A stretch of 36,952 bases of DNA from Chitinophagales bacterium (GCA_013298955.1 JAAFJT010000047.1:1-36952); one strand, 5' to 3'. Numbered from the stretch's first letter, positions 1 to 10,314 are shown. Notes: a model not told the origin generated them from the letters alone. Numbers and translations are program-made.

Positions 1-3000
1 TTTGAGCATACGTAACATTCACATTATTATCACAGTCATCAATCGCTCTTGGAGTAGCTACTACTGGTAGATTATTGCACTCCACAGTCACATTGGCAGG
101 CACTTCCCATAAAGTTGGTGCCGTTCTGTCTTCCACAGTCACTTTTTGCGTCGCAGTTTGCGTATTGCCGCAAGCATCGGTTGCCGTCCAAGTTCTTATT
201 AAAATATAGCTATCTGCACAACCGCCATTGCTGCGAATTGTGTCTTGACGATAGGTAATATTGACGTTATTATCACAATTATCAGTGGCTATTGGTGTCG
301 TTGCTGTTGGAATAGCACTACATGCCACTGTAATATCAGTTGGTATATTGGTTAGAATTGGTTTTACCGTATCTCTAACCGTGAATTTTGCAGTCGTCTG
401 GGTTCTATTGCCGCAATCATCTACTACTGTAAAGATAACTGTTGCTGTTCCCGTTTCGCCACATTCGTTTGATAAAGTAGTGAAATCATTCGTCCAAGTT
501 ACGGTTAAAGCGCGATTATCTCGAACGATTGCGCCGCCATGATTCGCTAACCATGTTTGTAAAGCGGTTCTATTGCCACTTCCATCACATTCTACAGTCG
601 TGTCTTGGGCAGGGCGAACGACTATTGGCGCGGTTACATCCTTGAAACCTGCATCAATACTATCATTAGAAATACCACTCCAAATCGTAATTGAATCGGT
701 TTTACCCGTATTATCCACATCACTGTCTATCGCTCTATTCGTACCTACATTTTTGGACGCATAAACTAAATTCGCAATACCAGTAGGCATTCCAAACGTC
801 AATACATAACGCCCAGGCAATACATTACTGAATTGGTATAAACCAGAAGCATTGGTTGTTGTCGTGCGCGTGATTGAATTACCAGCACCATCAATGCCTG
901 ATAAAGTCACTGTTACGTTTTCTAAACCGGCTTCTCCCCCATCTTGCATACCATTGTTATTACAATCCAAGAAAGCTAAATCGCCCAAAGTCGTAGAGCG
1001 AACCATCCCCGCATCATAAGTCAAATTCGTTTCACCTGAAACCAAGTTTTCCCGAATCGTTTCACCTGTCGTTACATCCGCATCCGAATCTTTGCTGTCA
1101 TCGCCACCTCTATCTTTGGATGTAAATTCAAAACCAGCAGGGCGTACAAACGTAATCGTATAATCTCCTGGTGTTAAATTTTCAAATAAGTACTTGCCAT
1201 TGGCATCTGTCGTTGTCGTTAAAGTGACAGGCGTTCCATTACCTGTTGTGCCAGTTAATTTAACGGTGATATTTGGAATGCCTGTTTCACCAGCATCTTG
1301 GATACCGCTACCATTCAAATCTTCCCAAACATAATCCCCAATTTTAGTATTTGCCGTATTGATTAAACCTGCGTCAATCGTTAAATTCGTTTCGCCCGGT
1401 CTCAATACAACCGTTACTTGACCAGTCGTTCTATCGGCATCCGAATCCTTCGCATCATCACTGCCTTGATTTGGATAGGTGAAAACATACCCTGTTGGCG
1501 TGATGAATTGAATCGTATAAGTGCCCGGTAATAAAGCTGTTATCTCATAACTGCCATCTGCATTGGTCGTGACCGTTCGCGTTACAGGATTGCCCTGTAT
1601 ATCCGTTCCTGTTAATTCAACGCGAACACCCCCAATTCCGGGTTCGCCCGCGTCTTGAATACCATTACCATTTAAATCTTCCCATACAAAATCACCAATT
1701 TTCGTATTGAGGTCAATCAAACCTGCATCAATTGAGAGATTCGGTTGACCACTTACCAAAGTGACAGGTATCGTTACACCTGTTACAATATCTGCATCGG
1801 AATCTTTCGCATCATCGCCCCCTCTATCTTTCGGCGTGAAACTGAAACCTGTTGGTAAATCAAATTTAACCGTATAAGTTCCCGGAAAGAGGTTTTCAAA
1901 TAAGTATTTGCCATTCGCATCCGTCGTTGTCGTCAAGGTGACTGGCGTTCCATTCCCTGTTGTGCCTGTCAAAGTCACGGTAACGCCCGCTTTGCCTACT
2001 TCACTTCCGTCTTGAACCCCATTTGCATCTGCATCAATCCAAACATAATCCCCAATTTTGGTATTTGCTGTATTGATTAAACCTGCATCAATCGTCCGAT
2101 TGATTTCGCCAGAACCTAAGGTGATGGTTACTTGACCTGTGGTTCTATCGGCATCTGAATCCTTCGTATCATCGCCGCCTTGATTTGGATACGTGAAAAC
2201 ATACCCTGTTGGCGTGATAAATTTAATCGTATAAGTGCCCGGTAATAAAGCTGTTATCTCATAACTGCCATCTGCATTGGTGGTAACAGTCCTTGTTACA
2301 GGATTTCCATTAATATCTGTTCCTGTTAATTCGATGCGCACACCGCCAATTCCTGGTTCATTAGGGTCTTGAACGCCATCTCCATCCAAATCTTCCCATA
2401 CAAAATCACCTATCGAACCATTACACCATTGAACTCGCGCCTCTGCGCCTGTACCTGAGACCACAATACATTTTCCATTTGCTAATGTATTTAAACCATC
2501 AAGTCGGGTTGTACCCAACTGTATTAGATTGATATTGAAATAGTTAGCATCCGAAACCGTATTGTTATAAATAAAACCATAAATTTTATAAACACCTGCT
2601 GTTGTCACAGTGAAAGACGGCGTAACACTTTTTTGAACAATCACGCCCGCACTATCCGTCAATAAGTAGTTGATTACATAACCAATCGGTAAAGTAGGAT
2701 TTGTCGTTTGTGTTGCTGAAATGATTCCATTCGGCAAACAAACCGTTCCATTCGCAATTGCCAAAACACCTGCATCCGCAGTTCCTGTATTGACCGTAAT
2801 GACTTGCGTTTTAGTATCTTTATTGCCACAAGTGTCTGTTGCCGTCCAAGTCCGATAGACATGATACACACAACCCGAATCTCTCGTTTCTATAAGCGTA
2901 ATACGCGGATTTGGGTCGCAATTATCGGTTGCATTGACACCACCCGTACCAATTTCTGGAATCGTTGGCAACGTACCTGCTACGGTTACATCCGCAGGAA

Positions 3001-6000
3001 TGCCTATTAATACAGGACGCGTTGTGTCTTTAACCGTAATCGTTTGAGTTTTTGAAACCGTATTCCCACATTTATCGGCAATAGACCATGTTCTCAAGAT
3101 TTGATAATCAGCACATCCCGCCGTCGGATTGGGATTTGTACTACAACATTTACGCGTCACCACATTATCCAAAGTCATCCCTGCATTGGGATTACCCGTT
3201 ACATTATTATCTGCTGTAATGTAAAATTTATAGTTACCTGCATTCGGCGCGTTCCAAGTGTAACAGATTTTTTGCCAATTTAAATCCGTAAATGAATTGC
3301 TCATGGGCAACCATTGGGCATAAACCGTTGCATAGTAAACGCCATTGCGTTCTACTTCGATGGAAACATAAGCGGGCGTTTGCGCCACAGGAGTTGGGCT
3401 GCTGCCTTTTGTAGTCCATGCCGCAGCATCAAAACAAATTTCGACACATTCATTATTCCCTAAACTTAATGCCGTCTTGCTCACGGCGCAATAACCACCA
3501 ATCGTTCCACCTAACCAAATAAATCTATCGCCTTCTGGATTATTGATGGTGTTGTTATTGTCATAAATCCACAAACCTGCTCCACAATTATTATTCGGAC
3601 ACGTATAACCCATGCCCCAACCAGGAATGGTTGTTGAATTGTTTTGCAAAGTCCTTGCAGGATAGCCTTCAAAAGTAGCATTAAACGATTGACCATTGGT
3701 TTGTTCAAAACCAGGATTTTGTTGCAAATTATTATTTGTACAACTGGAATAGCGTTGTGTCAAACGTGCTGTCGCAGCAATCCCACAATTATCGGTAAAA
3801 GTTGGGGTTGCGGGCGCAGGAATCGCTTCACAACTCACGGTTATATCCGCAGGAATCGTTAAAATTGGTTCAATCGTATCTAAAACGGTTATAATTTGTA
3901 TCTTCGTTGTTTTCAAACCACAAGCATCCGTTGCAACCCATTTGCGGGTTAACGTATAATTTTGGTCATAACAAGAATTATTATTCGTTTTCGTAGAAGT
4001 TTGCGTATAAATGATATTTGGGTTTGCACCACAATCGGTTGCGGTCAAAGTCGGTGCAGCAGGAACGCTATCGCAACGAACCGTGATATTGGAAGGCACA
4101 TCCAAAATCACAGGCGGCATAGTATCCAATACCGTCAAAACTTGAATCCCTGTGGTAATGCGATTGTTACGGTCTGTTGCAACCCATTTCCGCGTCAAGG
4201 TGTACCGATTCGAGCAAATGCCATTCGTCCGCGTTTGCGTATAAACCAAACTTACATTATTATCACAAGCCGAAATAGCCCGCACATTGGCAGGTGCAGG
4301 CACTGAATCGCATCGAACCGACGCGCTCAATGGCATATTTTCCAAAGCAGGGGCAGGACAAGTCGTAAAACCAATGTCATAATTATGCTGCATCGTTCCA
4401 GGCCCGCCTGTCGTTACTGCGATAAATGGTCTTCCATTAAAACAAGCTAAACCACCTGTGGTCGTTCCATCTGAATCAATTTCATCTGCATTCGCACCAG
4501 AAGCAGCATTTGCAGCCGTTACGCTAAGGCTATCGAATAAGAAACCATTGCGATATTGGTTATCCGTTCCAAAAACAATATAATAATTGGTGTTTGGCAA
4601 CAAATACGAACCATTTAAAACATTATTATTAAAATAATATTGACCATTCGCATCCGTAGTCACAGTTGCCAACGAATCACAAGCTGCATTGTACAAAGTG
4701 ACTTTGATACCTGCAAGTCCTGATTCATTCGGGTCTTGAACCCCATTTCCATTCAAATCTTTCCAAACATAGTTACCAATCTCATTCGGCGCATCCGCAC
4801 AACCGACTTCAATATCCCCAAAACCATTCGCTTTCCCAAACTGACCCGAAGCGGTTGTATTTGGAATCAAATTATAATTTTCAACCCTTGCACCTGTATT
4901 ATTGTCCAATGCAAAAACACCTTGCGAGTAAACCGTCAAAAAGTCATAACCGGGTGTGTAAATGCGGTCTTTACTCGGCAATACTGCCAACGTTCCAAAA
5001 CTGGCACTTGGCGTAATATTCGAGCGATTGCCATAATAATATTGACCTGCCGTTCCATTAGAAGGCAATCCATAACCGCTATTCGCACCAGCAGTCGTCA
5101 CCCCACCACTGGTTCCATTAATTTCCATATCGTACAAACCTGTATTCGGATTGTAGGCAGCTCTATAAATGTCACCTTGAGATTCGTAACTCAATAACGT
5201 CTGGTCTCCTGCGACGGGTTTACCTGCCATATGTCCAAATTGGTCGCCCGACATATCGCGCAAACCAATAATCATATCATTGCCATCAAATTCAATATCT
5301 GAAAACAACAAATGTACATTATTCACATAAGCATAAGCACTCGTATCCGGATCGACATACGGCTGCCAAGGAAACCAATACGCCGAAAGCGAACTGCCGC
5401 CGCGCTGCATGTTGGCATACAATACTTGTTTCCAAGTCCCCGTATTCGGAGTCAACTCAAAAACATAGATTTTCGCACCACCACCGCAACCAAAGCAGGT
5501 TCCTAATTCACAACTCGCGCCAACATATACTTTTCCATTGCGGTATTTAACCGCAAAAGGACGGACGCTATTGCCCACATTGCCCGAACCAGCACTACAT
5601 GCAGGCGAAACAGAACCGACTGGAAAATTCCAAATTCGAGCTGTACCTGCACTTGGATTCCCTGTTTCTAATTCGTATAATTTTTTATTATAAGCGTTTA
5701 AAACATATAACTTTTCGCCATCGTCGCTGATGTCAATATCGCCAATACCCACTTTGCCAACGGCATCATACGTATTTACGTCATTGAACCAACAAGCAAA
5801 ATTACTTGCACCTGTACCAGGGTCAGGACAAGTAACGGTATTGCCGAAAGCATGCGGATTTGGACCCGTCGTGTTCGCACCAAAAAGCGCGTTCATATCT
5901 GCCCAAACCGTTGGCGGCGCAATCCCGTTGATGTTCACTTTATAAATCGCACCCGTACCGCCCGGTCCCAAACCAGAGTGCCGTTTGACAAAAGCAGACG

Positions 6001-8200
6001 CAAAAATATCACCTGTGCTTTTTTTATAAGCGACACCGAAGGTTGCACCAATTTGTTCATACGTTGCCAAGTGGCGAACCGAACCATTGATTAAACCATC
6101 CGAACTGGACGGTGCATTATTATTGACAGGAAAAGAAACCAATGCATCCGTCTTATTGCCTTCCGCGCTACCGAAGCTGTAGCAAGGCACAATCAGCGAA
6201 GGAGCTGCTTCGCAATATTGGCTTAAATCGCCAATCCCTAAATCATTGGAACATTTCCCTGCATGGGTAAATTGAACCAAGGTTCCCGAATGAAGCCCTT
6301 TACCACCCGGTTTTTTACCTGTTGGAATGGTAAATTCTAATCGATAGGTTTTCGTGGGCGACATCCCCGTAAACTGATAATAACCGCCCGCAATCGTGGT
6401 GGCAGTATTGACCAAACCAGAACCTGTGGCAGTGGCTTCATAAATCTGAACGGTCACGCCTTCAACGCCTGCACCGCCTTCATCATCGACCCCATTGAAA
6501 TTATTATCAACAAAAACTTTACCGCCAATGATGCCCGCATTCGGAAGGCAAACATGCCCTGTGTCCGATACGCGTACAAACTGCGTTTTATATTCGATAT
6601 TACCACATTGGTCGGTTGCTTTCCAAACCCGCCGCAAGGTATAATTGTTATCCGTACAACTCCCATTCGTCGTTTTATCCGATTGCTCTGTAAACTGAAT
6701 GGTGGGTTGACCACAATTGTCAAATGCCGATAAAGTCGGCGCAGTAGGCACTGCGTTACAAAGCACATTCGCATCCGCAGGCACTCCGACAATCGTTGGG
6801 ATTTGCGTATCTGTTGTGGATAGGGTATCGCTCAAAACGATGGAGCAACTTGCGGAAGTAACCGTCAAACGAATGGGATGCTCTGCACAATCGCCATAAA
6901 CGACCGAAATCGGACCTTTGCCCGTTGCCGTTCTGGGTTCCGCGCCTGCGCCAAAATCCCAAGTATAAGTAGAGCCGCCCGTAGTGGCTGAAATCGTAAA
7001 AGCCAATTCTTTACAAAGAATGGAATTAGGGCGGTTGATGCGGACATTGAGCGTTCCAGAAACCGTTACTACGACCACATTCGATGGCTGCCAATCGGCA
7101 CTCGAACAACCCACACGCCGCGCTAATCGCACATAACCTGTTGTTGCCGTCAATGTAGAGGGCGTATAATCCAGATTCGTAGCCGCCGATAAAGCAGACC
7201 ATTGCGCTGCATTTGCCAATGAGTAACTGCCCAAACCTGTTGAATTTTTCATCCACTGATATTCCAAATTCCCTGAACCGCCAACAGCAGCTAAGGTACT
7301 TTGCAAAAGCGTCGGTTGACCATTCGCACAAATCGTTTGAGTACCCGAAATCGTTCCCGCATTCGTCACGTTATCGCAGGTGACTAAGGGCGTGAAGTAA
7401 AAACAAAAAGTGGCATTATCTGCATTGGTAGCACTCGTTACACCAGTGCGCCAAGAGATGAATGCTGTATTCGCAAAATCGGCTTGAAACAACAAAGGGC
7501 GGTTCGCAATACTGAACCCGCTTGAAATTGCCAATTGTCCTGTTGCTTTGACCGTTCCTACGGTTGGATTGGTTACGCCAACCGTACTACCAGCAGCCGT
7601 AAAATTGCCAACATGTCCAGTCGTCTGCACATATTTCTGCATGGCTGCCCCATCTCCATCCAATGAAACGGCAGTCGAAGAAACGCAATTGACCGTTACA
7701 TCTGTATTTGTATTCGTTTGTTTAAACGTAATTTTCCAATCAATATAACCACCGCTTGATGCTGCTACCACAGGTTGCCAAGCCGCATCATAGCCGGGTG
7801 GGTTCGATACGTCTGCATTGACCAACGTTGCATTATTCATCGTCACAATTTCCGCATGCGCATCCGTTCCAGAGGCAACATTGGAAAATTTATAGACCGC
7901 ACCCACTTGTCCAGCAGTGCCAGTCAGTAAAGTTGGATTTTTAAATTGATAAAACGTAGAACATTGAGCTGCAACAGTTTGTGCAGCCAACATCCATGCA
8001 AGACAGGTAAAAGCAAAAGTACGCATGGGCTTATGAGACGGTTTAGTATGAAACAAATTTGGGGCGATAGGCTTAGGCTTATCGCTATGATTGAACAGTT
8101 GGGCAAAAACCCAATGGAGGGGATTCAATGGCTGCATCGTTTTCCGAATAGTCTGTTGATTAATAGCGTAAAAAGGAATCTTGTCAAGGATTCTATTCAT
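1..8200 (-). CDS. Giant multidomain surface protein with SdrD B-like and HYR-like repeats (C-terminus outside window)
   Basis: One reading frame stays open from ATG 8200-8198 to the left edge: 2733 codons and no stop, so it is truncated by the window. An in-frame stop lies at 8213-8215. A signal peptide starts at internal Met 8026 (MRTFAFTCLAWMLAAQTVAA), preceded by 58 in-frame residues. N to C, by plus coordinates: lectin-like/Ig-like head 7960-7030; PKD-like about 7020-6820; HYR-like 6800-6560; SdrD B-like 6530-6230; propeller-like segment 6230-4800 (IGDIDISDDGEKLYVLN); SdrD B-like 4770-4380; HYR-like repeats 4340-2800, one split by an inserted jelly-roll domain; five tandem SdrD B-like domains 2410-640; HYR-like repeats 640-1. 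SdrD B domains show the G-(D/N)-x-V-W-x-D-x-(N/D)-G-x-Q-D signature. Such proteins are normally secreted adhesins, often T9SS cargo; the sorting domain is not visible. Function is inferred from architecture. Shorter start alternative: 8026. Confidence 0.9.
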   Translation of the reverse strand, partial: MNRILDKIPFYAINQQTIRKTMQPLNPLHWVFAQLFNHSDKPKPIAPNLFHTKPSHKPMRTFAFTCLAWMLAAQTVAAQCSTFYQFKNPTLLTGTAGQVGAVYKFSNVASGTDAHAEIVTMNNATLVNADVSNPPGYDAAWQPVVAASSGGYIDWKITFKQTNTNTDVTVNCVSSTAVSLDGDGAAMQKYVQTTGHVGNFTAAGSTVGVTNPTVGTVKATGQLAISSGFSIANRPLLFQADFANTAFISWRTGVTSATNADNATFCFYFTPLVTCDNVTNAGTISGTQTICANGQPTLLQSTLAAVGGSGNLEYQWMKNSTGLGSYSLANAAQWSALSAATNLDYTPSTLTATTGYVRLARRVGCSSADWQPSNVVVVTVSGTLNVRINRPNSILCKELAFTISATTGGSTYTWDFGAGAEPRTATGKGPISVVYGDCAEHPIRLTVTSASCSIVLSDTLSTTDTQIPTIVGVPADANVLCNAVPTAPTLSAFDNCGQPTIQFTEQSDKTTNGSCTDNNYTLRRVWKATDQCGNIEYKTQFVRVSDTGHVCLPNAGIIGGKVFVDNNFNGVDDEGGAGVEGVTVQIYEATATGSGLVNTATTIAGGYYQFTGMSPTKTYRLEFTIPTGKKPGGKGLHSGTLVQFTHAGKCSNDLGIGDLSQYCEAAPSLIVPCYSFGSAEGNKTDALVSFPVNNNAPSSSDGLINGSVRHLATYEQIGATFGVAYKKSTGDIFASAFVKRHSGLGPGGTGAIYKVNINGIAPPTVWADMNALFGANTTGPNPHAFGNTVTCPDPGTGASNFACWFNDVNTYDAVGKVGIGDIDISDDGEKLYVLNAYNKKLYELETGNPSAGTARIWNFPVGSVSPACSAGSGNVGNSVRPFAVKYRNGKVYVGASCELGTCFGCGGGAKIYVFELTPNTGTWKQVLYANMQRGGSSLSAYWFPWQPYVDPDTSAYAYVNNVHLLFSDIEFDGNDMIIGLRDMSGDQFGHMAGKPVAGDQTLLSYESQGDIYRAAYNPNTGLYDMEINGTSGGVTTAGANSGYGLPSNGTAGQYYYGNRSNITPSASFGTLAVLPSKDRIYTPGYDFLTVYSQGVFALDNNTGARVENYNLIPNTTASGQFGKANGFGDIEVGCADAPNEIGNYVWKDLNGNGVQDPNESGLAGIKVTLYNAACDSLATVTTDANGQYYFNNNVLNGSYLLPNTNYYIVFGTDNQYRNGFLFDSLSVTAANAASGANADEIDSDGTTTGGLACFNGRPFIAVTTGGPGTMQHNYDIGFTTCPAPALENMPLSASVRCDSVPAPANVRAISACDNNVSLVYTQTRTNGICSNRYTLTRKWVATDRNNRITTGIQVLTVLDTMPPVILDVPSNITVRCDSVPAAPTLTATDCGANPNIIYTQTSTKTNNNSCYDQNYTLTRKWVATDACGLKTTKIQIITVLDTIEPILTIPADITVSCEAIPAPATPTFTDNCGIAATARLTQRYSSCTNNNLQQNPGFEQTNGQSFNATFEGYPARTLQNNSTTIPGWGMGYTCPNNNCGAGLWIYDNNNTINNPEGDRFIWLGGTIGGYCAVSKTALSLGNNECVEICFDAAAWTTKGSSPTPVAQTPAYVSIEVERNGVYYATVYAQWLPMSNSFTDLNWQKICYTWNAPNAGNYKFYITADNNVTGNPNAGMTLDNVVTRKCCSTNPNPTAGCADYQILRTWSIADKCGNTVSKTQTITVKDTTRPVLIGIPADVTVAGTLPTIPEIGTGGVNATDNCDPNPRITLIETRDSGCVYHVYRTWTATDTCGNKDTKTQVITVNTGTADAGVLAIANGTVCLPNGIISATQTTNPTLPIGYVINYLLTDSAGVIVQKSVTPSFTVTTAGVYKIYGFIYNNTVSDANYFNINLIQLGTTRLDGLNTLANGKCIVVSGTGAEARVQWCNGSIGDFVWEDLDGDGVQDPNEPGIGGVRIELTGTDINGNPVTRTVTTNADGSYEITALLPGTYTIKFITPTGYVFTYPNQGGDDTKDSDADRTTGQVTITLGSGEINRTIDAGLINTANTKIGDYVWIDADANGVQDGSEVGKAGVTVTLTGTTGNGTPVTLTTTTDANGKYLFENLFPGTYTVKFDLPTGFSFTPKDRGGDDAKDSDADIVTGVTIPVTLVSGQPNLSIDAGLIDLNTKIGDFVWEDLNGNGIQDAGEPGIGGVRVELTGTDIQGNPVTRTVTTNADGSYEITALLPGTYTIQFITPTGYVFTYPNQGSDDAKDSDADRTTGQVTVVLRPGETNLTIDAGLINTANTKIGDYVWEDLNGSGIQDAGETGIPNITVKLTGTTGNGTPVTLTTTTDANGKYLFENLTPGDYTITFVRPAGFEFTSKDRGGDDSKDSDADVTTGETIRENLVSGETNLTYDAGMVRSTTLGDLAFLDCNNNGMQDGGEAGLENVTVTLSGIDGAGNSITRTTTTNASGLYQFSNVLPGRYVLTFGMPTGIANLVYASKNVGTNRAIDSDVDNTGKTDSITIWSGISNDSIDAGFKDVTAPIVVRPAQDTTVECDGSGNRTALQTWLANHGGAIVRDNRALTVTWTNDFTTLSNECGETGTATVIFTVVDDCGNRTQTTAKFTVRDTVKPILTNIPTDITVACSAIPTATTPIATDNCDNNVNITYRQDTIRSNGGCADSYILIRTWTATDACGNTQTATQKVTVEDRTAPTLWEVPANVTVECNNLPVVATPRAIDDCDNNVNVTYAQ

Positions 8201-9033
8201 AGTATGGATGGTTTAAAAAATATGTTTTCGATTTTTTTTGAAAATAAAAGGTCAGCGTTTTCAAACCACAAGTGTTTGAAAAACAATATTTTAACAATCA
8301 AATTATCCTAATTACCGTGTGTTACCTTCGACGCTGATGACAATACGCATGCATAATGGAGTCCTTGCAGAAATGCTTTTGCGCGTGCGCAATAAGCGTT
8401 TCTAAGGAGGTAGAGGAGCGTGTGTAGTTCGACGATCGGTTATACTTCGTTTTCAATCTCATATTATGATTAAAATTTAAAATAAATCATAGGATTATAA
8501 CATTGCTGCGTTTTCATTTTCTCATCATTAGAAAAAACAGAAATGTGCAGTGCATCGGAACAACCGTAAAGCACTTCATTTTGTTCAAAATACTAAGGAA
8601 TATCACATTATAATTTGTTTTAAATATAGGTTTAAAACCGCCTTTTTGCTATTTTTCAAGCTCTTTATTCGAGTGGAGGGCATCGAATATCCTGTTACGG
8701 GTACAAAGGTAATTGATATTTTTATACTTGTAAAGGGTATAGTAGCTTTAAAATAGTATTTTAAAATATATTTTTTATTGTGATTTTTAAAATTTTGTTT
8801 TTAGAATCAATACGAAACATAAAAAAATGTTATATTAAAAAAAAGGAATCACTTTTTTGCCTAATAATTCAAAACAAAGAACCTAAAATTCGTGACTACC
8901 TATTTTAGGTTACAAATTACATTAATATAATACCAAACCTGTGTAATTATTTTGTTAGGTCAAAAAAAATATTTAAAAATGCTTTTTTCCGTCGAAAAGC
9001 CTACCACCATGAAACGGCTTATCGTTGAAATTG
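8201..9033. other. AT-rich intergenic region between divergent genes, no supported ORF
   Basis: This holds the promoter and long leader of the leftward giant gene and the upstream region of the rightward methyltransferase gene. A GC-richer block at about 8326-8460 contains an imperfect hairpin at 8371-8401 (arms AAATGCTTTTGCGC and GCGCAATAAGCGTTT, one bulge). A second hairpin, AACCTAAAAT/ATTTTAGGTT, lies at 8880-8911. The longest open frames (about 68 codons near 8550) have low-complexity AT-driven composition and no family resemblance. Confidence 0.5.
8704..8734 (-). promoter_or_regulatory. Bacteroidota-type promoter for the giant adhesin
   Basis: On the minus strand TTTA (8734-8731), a 19-nt spacer and TACCTTTG (8711-8704) match the Bacteroidota TTTG-N19-21-TAnnTTTG consensus except one base in the -33 box. 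Transcription would start near 8697 and read into the giant gene, leaving a leader of about 500 nt. No better -7 box was seen between 8200 and 8700 on this strand. Confidence 0.55.
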
Positions 9034-9041
9034 TATCTTTG
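9034..9041 (+). promoter_or_regulatory. Candidate -7 box for the THUMP methyltransferase gene
   Basis: TATCTTTG fits the Bacteroidota -7 consensus TAnnTTTG. No clear TTTG lies 19-21 nt upstream, so this is only partial support. It would give a leader of roughly 90 nt before ATG 9138. Confidence 0.4.
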
Positions 9042-9137
9042 TATCGGTTTTAGGATTTTGAAGGTATTTAGCGCATTTTTTGGAATGTACATCAGCAAAC
9101 CTTGAAACAAATTATTTAAAAAAAATCAAAATTGTTT

Positions 9138-10256
9138 ATGAAAATTATTGTCAAAACGTTTCAAGGATTAGAGCAAGTCTTGGCGGATGAAATCGCCGAA
9201 TTGGGCGGTCGCAACCTTCAAATCATTCGGCGTGCGGTCGAATTTGAAGGCGATAAGCGATTATTGTATCGCTGTAACCTTGAATTGCGCACGGCGATTC
9301 GCGTTTTGACCCCAATTGCTCATTTTCGGGCGCGCCATGAAAGCGCGTTTTACACTAAAATGAAAGAAATTGATTGGTCGCAATATATGACGGTGCGTCA
9401 AACGCTGTCGGTGGATGCAGTGGTGCATTCCACTTACTTTACGCATTCGCAATACGCAGCTTTGCTCACAAAAGATGCAGTTGTGGATCAATTTAGAGAA
9501 AAATTTTTCAAAAGACCCAGTGTTAATACGTTAAATCCTGATTTAGCGATTAGTATTCATATTTTGGAAGACCAAGTAACGGTGTTGTTAGATGCAAGTG
9601 GGGAGTCGTTGCACAAGCGCGGTTATCGGGTGGACGCGTTGGAAGCTCCCGTCAATGAAGTGTTGGCAGCAGGGATTTTGACTTTGACGAAGTGGCAAAA
9701 AGATGTTGATTTAATGGATGCGATGTGTGGTTCAGGTACTTTTTTGACAGAAGCAGCTTTGATGGCTTATAATATGCCGCCACAATTGGGTCGAGATTAT
9801 TTTTGTTTTAAAAAATGGACGGATTTTGATGATGCGTTATGGGCGGATGTGTTGGAAACGGCTAAAAGTAAAATCCATACGAATTATGCGCATCAATTCG
9901 CAGGTTCGGATTTAAATTTCCAAGCGGTTCGGGTTACGGAACGCAATATTGAAGCAGCCATGTTGACGGGCAAAATCAAAATGGAACGCAAAGATTTTTT
10001 CAAACAAGTGCCAAGTAGCGAAAAAGGCGTTTTAGTGTTAAATCCGCCTTATGATGAGCGATTGAAATTGGAAGATGTGAATCAATTTTATAAAGATATG
10101 GGCGATGCATTCAAGAAAAATTGGAAAAATTGGCAAGTATGGATGCTTACAGGCAATGCCGAAGCGATAAAACATGTGGGTTTAAAACCCTCTTCGAGAA
10201 TCCCTTTGTGGAATGGTCCGATTGAATGCAGGCTTTTGAAATACGAAATGTATTAA
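9138..10256 (+). CDS. THUMP-domain class I SAM-dependent RNA methyltransferase (RlmL N-terminal-like)
   Basis: The 372-residue protein resembles the THUMP plus UPF0020 methyltransferases that make N2-methylguanosine in 23S rRNA (the RlmL/YpsC group). The N-terminal 160 residues form the NFLD/THUMP RNA-binding part (MKIIVKTFQGLEQVLADEI). The catalytic half has the SAM-binding motif DAMCGSGTFLTEAALMA near residue 196 and the amino-methyltransferase motif NPPY near residue 305 (LNPPYDERL). ATG 9138 is chosen over the in-frame TTG at 9132 because MKII is the usual family start. It is a single-gene unit, followed by intergenic repeats and a convergent gene. It lacks the RlmK half found in fused gamma-proteobacterial RlmKL. 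The exact target base is not provable from sequence. Confidence 0.88.
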   Translation: MKIIVKTFQGLEQVLADEIAELGGRNLQIIRRAVEFEGDKRLLYRCNLELRTAIRVLTPIAHFRARHESAFYTKMKEIDWSQYMTVRQTLSVDAVVHSTYFTHSQYAALLTKDAVVDQFREKFFKRPSVNTLNPDLAISIHILEDQVTVLLDASGESLHKRGYRVDALEAPVNEVLAAGILTLTKWQKDVDLMDAMCGSGTFLTEAALMAYNMPPQLGRDYFCFKKWTDFDDALWADVLETAKSKIHTNYAHQFAGSDLNFQAVRVTERNIEAAMLTGKIKMERKDFFKQVPSSEKGVLVLNPPYDERLKLEDVNQFYKDMGDAFKKNWKNWQVWMLTGNAEAIKHVGLKPSSRIPLWNGPIECRLLKYEMY

Positions 10257-10314
10257 ATCCTAAATGGTTAGGAAAAACCCTTTCATATCACACCTTTTTT
10301 CAAAAAAAATCAAT

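Noticed and set aside
4736-5197. 153-codon and neighbouring plus-strand frames in the first 8 kb
   Set aside because: The minus strand has one continuous frame with clear domain repeats across this whole region; plus-strand frames are its shadows.
8550-8756. 68-codon plus-strand frame in the intergenic region
   Set aside because: It has low-complexity AT-rich composition, overlaps a good minus-strand promoter, and has no recognisable protein features.
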